A stretch of 64,000 bases of DNA from Akebia trifoliata. Lineage: Eukaryota; Streptophyta; Magnoliopsida; Ranunculales; Lardizabalaceae. The DNA lies in NCBI GenBank assembly GCA_017979445.1, contig CM030717.1:19269288-19333287 (forward strand), written 5' to 3'. This document shows, in pieces, positions 57,851 to 64,000 of the stretch; position 1 is the first letter of the stretch, and each line of letters begins with the position of its first letter. The notes under the pieces were generated by a model, which was not told the DNA's origin, did no database searches, and was given only the letters and a program-made list of their open reading frames with translations. The translations under genes and the position numbers were made by a program.

Positions 57851-58059
57851 CATTAAGTTGTCTGATTATAACAAAATGATTTTTATTTTTAAAGATAAGG
57901 GCTTAAGCCCTAAAAGGGACGATTTCGGTATGTGTATGATTCCTTCAAAGTTAGTTTCCCTATGGGATGGGAGATATGAAACTAAATACAATTGTTGTAA
58001 AGTATAGCGATTGGTAAAATGCTTTTTTTATTAATTCAAAAAAAAAAAATTCATTCAAA
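57851..58059 (+). other. G2 spacer between array and antisense ORF
   Basis: About 200 bp. The ORF at 57723-58007 is partly array and is not believed. A homopolymer A run lies at 58040-58050. Confidence 0.45.
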
Positions 58060-59524
58060 AACAAAAGACCTTAGCCTCTGTATAAGGAAAAAAGAAACAA
58101 AGACCTTAGCCTCTGGGGCTTGGTTGTAGGTTGGAAGATCTTGAGCTGTAGTCCTTGCAGTCGCATCCTAGGACTTTTGAAGCTCAAATCGAAAAAAATC
58201 AATGTTGAAGACATCGAGAACCTTCGGCAAAGCATCCTCGACATTGACAGATGTAATAAAAGAAAGATAAAAATAAGGAAAATAAATAAAAAATGATTAC
58301 CACCACTAGAGCTCAGAAAACATCGTTGAAAAACACCGAAGGGTTGTCGGAGAAACCTTGGCTAGTCATAGCCAAATATCTTGAGAAGCAAGTCACCTCC
58401 ATAATCGTCTGTGCAACTCGAAAGTTGTTAAAGGCAGAATGATGGTCGATGAAAAAGATGACACTGAACTTGAAATGATTGACCAAGGGGTCCCTTGAGA
58501 CTTGGAACCCCTTGAACTTGACCCCCCCCCCTAGCAAGGGTCGGAGTAGTTGATATTGAGGGATAAAAGGTAGCCCCCTCATTCTCTTGAAGAGCTACTT
58601 CCGTAGGTGCGACATTTGACAGAGCACCTTTCCCCTGGCTCTTCAAAGGTCTGGAAGTTGCACGGATCTCTGGGAACTTTTCTTTTGAGTAGGAATCTTT
58701 GATAACAGTCTTCAAACGGATGAAGGCTGTGTCATCAAGGTCTTCTTCTTCCTCATCTCACAAGTGTTTTAGAGGTCCTGGAGAAGTTCTCCTTACAACT
58801 TTTTATTGCTCGCCTTTTTTGAAAGACAAGAAGTCGATAACCCGATCGTAAGGAACATGATCGAAGAAGATATTGGTGATAATCATCAAATTCGAAAACT
58901 TCTTGTCATTTTTGGATTTGAGAAAATATAGAAAACACTTGAGTTAGGTTACAAGAGATAAGATTAACAGAAAAGTAACTTGGATAGGTTGGAGTACTTA
59001 CTAGATTTATTGAAGGTGTCGAAAGACAGAGTCCTCTTCATTCCCTATCACATGCTCCCACCCTCCGGTAAGTTTGATAAAAAAATGATCTAGTCCTTAT
59101 CCGAGTTGGGTAAAACAAAAATACGAGCCTTCCCTCTCCTCTTGGTCAGATAGAAGAAGCCCTTCCTCTCAGGGCACCTTGTGAGGGTAAAGTTAAATCA
59201 GATGTCCTACAATCTAAGCTTCTAATCCTCACCAAGTCGAGTATTGATCTGCTCAACAATATACATAGGTCGGTAAAAGTTACTGCTCATCTAAACTGGG
59301 CCTCTCCTATTTTAGTTTAAGACCTCCCAAAATAATCGACAAAGAGGAACTCGAAGGTCAACCTTAAATTGCCCCCAGAATACCACAATGGTATCCCAAG
59401 AAAGGTTGTGCGAAAGTGGGGGTTCCACAATAAAGGAGATCCCAACCTCTTTAGGGATGCCATAGGCATTCCTTATCTCATCCATAGTAGGGTAGGTGGG
59501 GGAATAAGATTACCCCTTAGACAT
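58060..59524 (-). pseudogene. G2 antisense ORF downstream of pol (Transposase_28-like), intron-containing
   Basis: On the minus strand one frame runs from ATG at 59524 to about 59002 without a frameshift. It shows YPTMDEIRNAYGIPKEVGISF, FKVDLRVPLCRLFWEVLN, RCPERKGFFYLTKRRGKARIFVLPNSDKD and NLPEGGSM. Its in-frame stops stand where Trp is expected (several TAG, one TGA), or Gln. The order and spelling resemble the N-terminal part of extra antisense ORFs of Tat elements (putative gypsy-type Transposase_28 domain), function unknown. A GTAAGT donor at 59001-58996 suggests an intron; a second intron-like T-rich stretch lies at 58250-58300. The downstream part includes MKTVIKDSYSKEKF (58715) and FKFSVIFFIDHHSAF. 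A run of nine C at about 58523-58531 marks a frameshift. Confidence 0.72.
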
Positions 59525-59596
59525 GGAGTAGCCCAAGAAGAAAGATAAAGAAAAGATGATAAAAAGAAATATAAAAAAAGCCCCCACGGAGACCCC

Positions 59597-59604
59597 TACT
59601 TATA
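59597..59604 (-). promoter_or_regulatory. TATA box of the G2 antisense ORF
   Basis: The minus strand reads CCAGTATAAGTAGGGG, about 73 bp before the ATG at 59524. That is a normal plant distance for a short 5' UTR. It would drive transcription opposite to the element's own mRNA. The call rests on the sequence alone. Confidence 0.5.
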
Positions 59605-60121
59605 CTGGAGGGCTATGGAAACGAGTTGACCTCTCTAACCTCACTAAGAAATTGAACGGAGACTTCACGAGGATGCAAATGGAACCAAAAACTAGAGATT
59701 TAGATAAAGGTAGAAGAGAGAAGAGGAAGAAAGAGGGAGGCAATTCATAAAAAATGAATGAGGGGAGTTAATGGGTATTAATTGACCGAGAATCATCAAG
59801 ATTTGTGATTCAAAATCAATGATCAAGATGACATAGAGAGAAGAGGTAATAATGGGCAGTCATGGCATTAATGGGACACATCGATTTAAACAACTAGTAC
59901 GAACATGCGTGCACCAAAAACCAATAAGAAATGAACAATTGGCAAGCTCAATGAATGTGCCATACTTGAGTTCTGCAAATGGTGTAGCCTCGATGTCAAC
60001 AAGTTTAAGAGCCATCACCGCACCATTTAAAATTTTGAGAATCCATAAAAGAGACGGTTAACAAAAATGAGTGAATGGGAGAAGGCCACATGTCACTAAT
60101 GCTCGAGTCAAGTCTTAGGGA
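59605..60121 (-). other. Upstream region of G2 antisense ORF
   Basis: About 500 bp without a gene. The plus-strand ORFs at 59556-59750 and 59852-60061 have no similarity and lie over the presumed promoter. The region ends where the A2 LTR starts. Confidence 0.45.
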
Positions 60122-61331
60122 TTAATGAGTGTTTCCAAACACTCAATTATACACACAATTTTCGGATATTTATCTTGATTTTTGTACCTATTTATCTATA
60201 TTAAGATAATAATCATGATAAGCCTTAAATCACCACGTTGGATGTTAATTAGGCTTAATTATATATAAATAAATTCATTTACTAGATAAATCTAATTACG
60301 TGTGTTTCTTGTGCAAAAAATCAACAAATTGGAATCAAAATCTCAACACAAAAGCATTTGGGCCCACTTTGGAATGCCTTAATCCTTTGGAATGCTCTAA
60401 TCCTTAACTCATATTGTCCTCTTTTGTCTTTTTGTGCAAAGAAAAGTGGAGGCTACTTTTAGACTCTTCTACACACATTTTCTCTATAAATAGAGCCTTC
60501 ATTTCTGGAGAAAGGGTCCCATCTTGGTTATCTTATCTAAGACTCCTTTAATCTAAGGCTCTTAGCCTATTCTCTTATTTTTTGTATTTTCATTTTCTAG
60601 TTATTTTCTTTTGGTTAAATAGTCTTGTAAAAAATAGAAGAAGAAGAAGTTGTAATTTTCTCCATGAAATGAAGAAAAGTTCTTTCATCTCTTATCTTCC
60701 CTCTCTTGCAATGACATTAGGCTAAGTTCCCCTCCATTGGAGAGTGGAAAAGCTTAGAGCAAGTTCTTGTGTTATTTCTAATTTTATGCCTTTCTTTTAT
60801 TTAAAATGCTTATGAATTCTCTTTAAGTTTCTTGCACATTTTATTCTTAATATAAATACTTTATGCTTAGATTAGATCAAGATAAAGTATGCTTAAATTA
60901 GATAATTTGTAGTAAGAAGTTTTCAAAGAATTCTACTTTGTTTGTGTTCCCTTATTTCATTTTATTTGCAAAACTTTCCGATCTAAGGAGCTAACACCAA
61001 GCCCTTATGATTGAGTTATAAAAAGCCTAGAGACTAGGAATTGCTCATTAACATGTTTTAGGTAGATCCACCTCCAATGGTGTTTTAATTCATAAGTTTA
61101 CTTGCTTTTAATTTCATTTACTTTCGTTTATTTTCTAGCAATTTTACATCTTATAAGTTCAAAAATACAAAGAAAAATAGTTTTAATTCCTTTTAATTAA
61201 TTTGGATTTTATCTTCTTAGCTTAGCTCTATTCCTCCTTTCTCTTGGGTTCGATCCCCAACTTGCCCCACAAGTAAGGTAAAACTAAGATTATTATTAAC
61301 TCCAGTGAGAAGAACAACGATAGTCTCACTA
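60122..61331 (+). repeat. A2 5' LTR
   Basis: About 1.21 kb, homologous to the A1 3' LTR and A3 LTR over its whole length. A 20-bp near-palindrome, TGAGTGTTT-CC-AAACACTCA, lies at 60126-60145 at the very start. A small insertion near 60390 repeats the phrase TTGGAATGC. The TATA box is at 60485. Confidence 0.88.
60485..60492 (+). promoter_or_regulatory. TATA box in A2 LTR
   Basis: CTATAAATAGAG, same place as in A1. Confidence 0.7.
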
Positions 61332-61337
61332 GAATTT

Positions 61338-61355
61338 TGGCGCCGCTGCTGGGAA
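61338..61355 (+). other. A2 primer-binding site
   Basis: TGGCGCCGCTGCTGGGAA is close to TGGCGCCGTTGCCGGGGA, the complement of the 3' end of plant tRNA-Asp and the usual Athila-type primer site. Confidence 0.88.
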
Positions 61356-62109
61356 AAGGTAAAGGTATTAGTGGCAAGTTTTGATTTAAAATTAATTTCT
61401 TTCATTTTTATTTTATTTTATTTTTTTCTTTTGATTTCTTTCTATAAGTTCAAGTATTTTTGAGATTCTAAGAGAGAAGAAAGAAGAAAAAACATTGAAA
61501 AAAAAAAAGTCATTCCCGTTTATTTTTTCACCCTTGACAACAGAACTTAAACTGACTGTAACTTTCTGCTCCGATCTCTGATTATCTATTATAATATATC
61601 AATTTAGGGTAGAAAGAAATTTTCTATAAAATATGACAAAGTTAGTAAGATTGTGGTAAGAAAAATTCTATTTTTGAGTCCGTTTACTATCATTTCTGAT
61701 AACATTTCTGTTTTGCTTCTTGTATGTGAACATTTTTTTGTCTTCTTTTCTTTCAATTTCCTTGAATCTTTAGTTAGGTATATTTTTCTGTTTTAGAAAC
61801 ACTTGTATAAGATTCTTTGTAATTTTTTTTAATTATCCAAGAAGGCTTGGATTGTAATAGACTAAGGAAAGACGACGGGTGGACAATACCGTCACGGCTC
61901 CTTAGGTTCGCACACCAAAATTGGAGTTGGTGGCCTAAGTTGACTCAAACTGTCTTCACCCCATTTAGCACGGGAGGTAATCTCGAAACACCCACGCCTC
62001 TCTTTGCTAGTGGGTTACTCCTTGCCTTTGTATGTTATTTTTCCAATTTACACACACTTGGAATAGTTAATTAAGTAGTAAAGAGTACCCCTCTCCTAGG
62101 GATGGCATG
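61356..62109 (+). other. A2 leader, non-coding
   Basis: T-rich sequence with no gag. The ORF at 61847-62074 (75 codons) has no similarity. Words around 61860-61960 (GACAATACCGTCACGGC, GGAGTTGGTGGCC) have higher complexity. It ends at LTR B2. Confidence 0.55.
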
Positions 62110-64000
62110 TGTAGACATGAAATGTTCACAATGAACCTTAATACTACATTGTTTGGAGTCGTCACCATTCTTTTTTAGAAATGGGTGTGAATGGGCACCC
62201 AAATCGATTTTTGAAAACTATTTTTTTTCATGGTATTATAGTGACTCTCATTTGTTGGAAAAGGCAAGGTCTACCTAAGATCTAGGTAAGGAGGTCCAGT
62301 TAGAGGATGGGAAAGGTGTTAGGCACCCCATCCTCTCTACCAAAGGTGGTTACCTTGCTTAGCCATTTTATTTTGTAAAAACTCAAGAAAATAAATACTA
62401 AATGCATGAGAATGCATGATAAGGGCGGTGTGTGCATTGGAGTGAAATGTCCCCTTTTTAAAAGGGTCTTGATTTCAAAGTGACATTAAGGGCATTCTAT
62501 GGAAGAGAATGATTTATGTAGTCACATTGCATTTATGAATATGAATGTAGGTTTGAGCTTTTAGAACGACTCCATGATGGAGTTTCCTTGATGCCACAAC
62601 CTTGATGCATGTATGCATGGCTAGAAACTTAGTGTTTCACCTCATCAAGAGGGTGACACATTTCTTTATCATTGCCATGCATAGGTGGGTGTGTGCATTG
62701 TGTACAATATGATACATGAAACTAAGGTTAAAAGGGCTTCAACCCCCATCCTTTCGATCGAACCTTAGTCCAATCTACCGGGGATGGGAGAGGATATTCA
62801 TCACATCCTATAGGATTTCTAAAAAGAAAATAAAATAGAGGGTTAGAAGAAGAATATGCAAGCTTTGAAATAAAATCTACATATTAAACCCCACCTTGTC
62901 CCTTGATGAACTTGAACCTTGAAAAGAAAACTTGAGAGTTGAGTAAGATGGTTGAAGGTTGGGTTGAAGTTTAGAAGATGAGAGAATGAGTATGAATTTT
63001 TTTAGAGTTTTAGGTTGAGAGATGGGGGCTTGAGAGCATGAATTGCTCATAGAAAATGAGGGTATTTATAGAGTTTTTGGAGAACTTTTGGGGATAAAGT
63101 GGTCCAACCCTAAAAATAAAAAAAATGGACATGAGATTTAGGTTGTTTCTTTTTGGATTTTCCATTTGTATGAGGGTAAAGATGACATTTGTGAAGAAAC
63201 CCTAAAAACATTCTTTGATCCTTGGTTTTTTGGTAAATAGAGGTGAGAGAGCAAAAATACTTTTGGGAGGATGAATGGGGGAGTGACATGTGTAAAGGTG
63301 GAGTGGTAGGTAAAAAGTAGATCTTGATTTATTTGTAAATAACTCATAAAGCAAGGGGTGGAAGTGTAGTTTTGAAATTGACCAATGGGAAAACAAAAGC
63401 ACATTTGGGAGGGTGAATAGGAGGATGACATGTGTAAAGGTGAAGTGGTAGGTGAAAAGTAGACTTTGGTTCATTTGTAAATAACAAATAAAGCAATGGT
63501 GGAAGTATAATTTTGAAATTGACCAATGGGAGAACTTCATGTATGTACTTGAAGATTCCCACCTTTTGAGGGCATAATGGGAAGTTTCCTCACCTTTATG
63601 GATTATTACCAAAGACCAAATAACCTTTTTGATTTACCTAAACTTTTTGAGAAGGGTATTCTTGAGTTGTCACAAAGGAAAAGTTGACCCTCCAATTAGA
63701 TGATGCATTGGGTATTGGGGGCTTATGAGGTATCAACATGTGTCATCTTATGAAGGGGTGAGAGAGTGGACTTGGAGTGGGCTTGGGTTTGGGTTAGGAT
63801 ATGGACTTGGGTTATGGGTTTAGAATGGCCTTGGGTTTTGGGCTTAGGTTGGCTAGGTAATGGATTTGGGTCATTGGGTTTAGGACTTAGAGAATAGGTT
63901 TGAATTTAGGTTAATATATGGACTTTGTTTTGGGCATAGATTTGATTAGATTGGTTAATGGAGAATGAATACGAATTTGGAGTGGGTTAGGGACAAGGTT
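62110..64000 (-). repeat. LTR B2 (B family), minus strand, start outside window
   Basis: The minus strand ends CATGTCTACA at 62110 and matches the B LTRs backward to about position 165 of the LTR, so its start should lie near 64160. No primer site follows its end, so it is a 3' LTR or solo LTR. It has two 140-bp units (63200-63570) and a TATA box at 63063-63070. The 5 bp at 62105-62109 (GCATG) would be one target-site copy. It is inserted into A2. Confidence 0.88.
63063..63070 (-). promoter_or_regulatory. TATA box in LTR B2
   Basis: The minus strand reads CTATAAATACCC, kept here but decayed in both B LTRs. Confidence 0.6.

Larger units (their letters stand above)
60122..62109 (+). mobile_element. 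Athila-like element A2: 5' LTR, primer site and leader only
   Basis: A2 has a 5' LTR, a clear primer site and about 750 bp of leader before LTR B2 interrupts it at 62110. Gag would be expected beyond the B2 insertion to the right of the window. It shows what the missing 5' end of A1 should look like. Confidence 0.85.

Noticed and set aside
57723..58007. 94-codon plus ORF after the G2 array
   Set aside because: Its first part is array sequence, and the repeated KEKPSSGW-like words come from a local duplication.
63138..63612. Three overlapping minus-strand ORFs near the right end
   Set aside because: They are the 140-bp unit of LTR B2 read in three frames.
1..64000. tRNA, rRNA or small RNA genes
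   Set aside because: No cloverleaf box A/box B pair or rRNA core was recognised. The tRNA-like words are primer sites of the retrotransposons.

Overview
The window is nuclear plant DNA: about 64 kb of AT-rich sequence made almost entirely of decayed, nested Ty3/gypsy LTR retrotransposons. I found no host gene, tRNA, rRNA or bacterial-type feature. A flowering plant with a large, repeat-rich genome and a heterochromatic (for example pericentromeric) site fits best. The species cannot be told from the sequence.

Two groups of elements make up the window. The first resembles the Athila/Calypso group: LTRs of 1.1-1.2 kb, a primer site matching tRNA-Asp, and AAGTTTGGGGGTG-type polypurine tracts. 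Copies are A1 (1-7802, +), A3 (39718-41561 plus 54008-57056, -, split by element B) and A2 (60122-62109, +, only LTR and leader). The second resembles the Tat/Ogre group: primer sites of the TGGCGACTCC(A/G)CTGGGGA type, LTRs starting TGTAGACACC, an extra ORF before gag, tandem arrays, and an antisense ORF downstream of pol. It includes E (7803-18384, -), F1 (21635-28887, +), F2 (28888-35122, -), F3 (37190-39717, -), B (41562-54007, +), G1 (18385-21634, +), G2 (57051-60119, +) and a partial LTR B2 (62110-64000, -). Two solo LTRs, C (10085-11852) and D (15292-17147), still carry perfect 5-bp target-site duplications and sit inside element E.

Layout from left to right: A1 gag-PR-RT-RH-INT and 3' LTR; E 3' region and gag; solo LTR C; E leader, primer site and 4-kb LTR, itself holding solo LTR D; G1 integrase tail, 61-bp tandem array and antisense ORF; F1 (LTR, leader, ORF1, gag) running head-on into F2; an unassigned 2-kb stretch; F3 gag and ORF1; the A3 LTR and 3' region; element B with both LTRs, two minisatellites and pol; the rest of A3; G2 integrase tail, 58-bp array and antisense ORF with a TATA box; A2 LTR and leader; the B2 LTR.

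Nothing here looks able to move by itself. Nearly every premature stop sits where relatives have Trp, Gln or Arg (TGG to TAG/TGA, CAA/CAG to TAA/TAG, CGA to TGA), which is what deamination of methylated cytosine would give. The parts most worth study are the antisense ORFs and their arrays downstream of pol, the minisatellites of B that stay open as long ORFs, the swapped leader cassettes of F1/F2, and the gag-bearing copies without pol.
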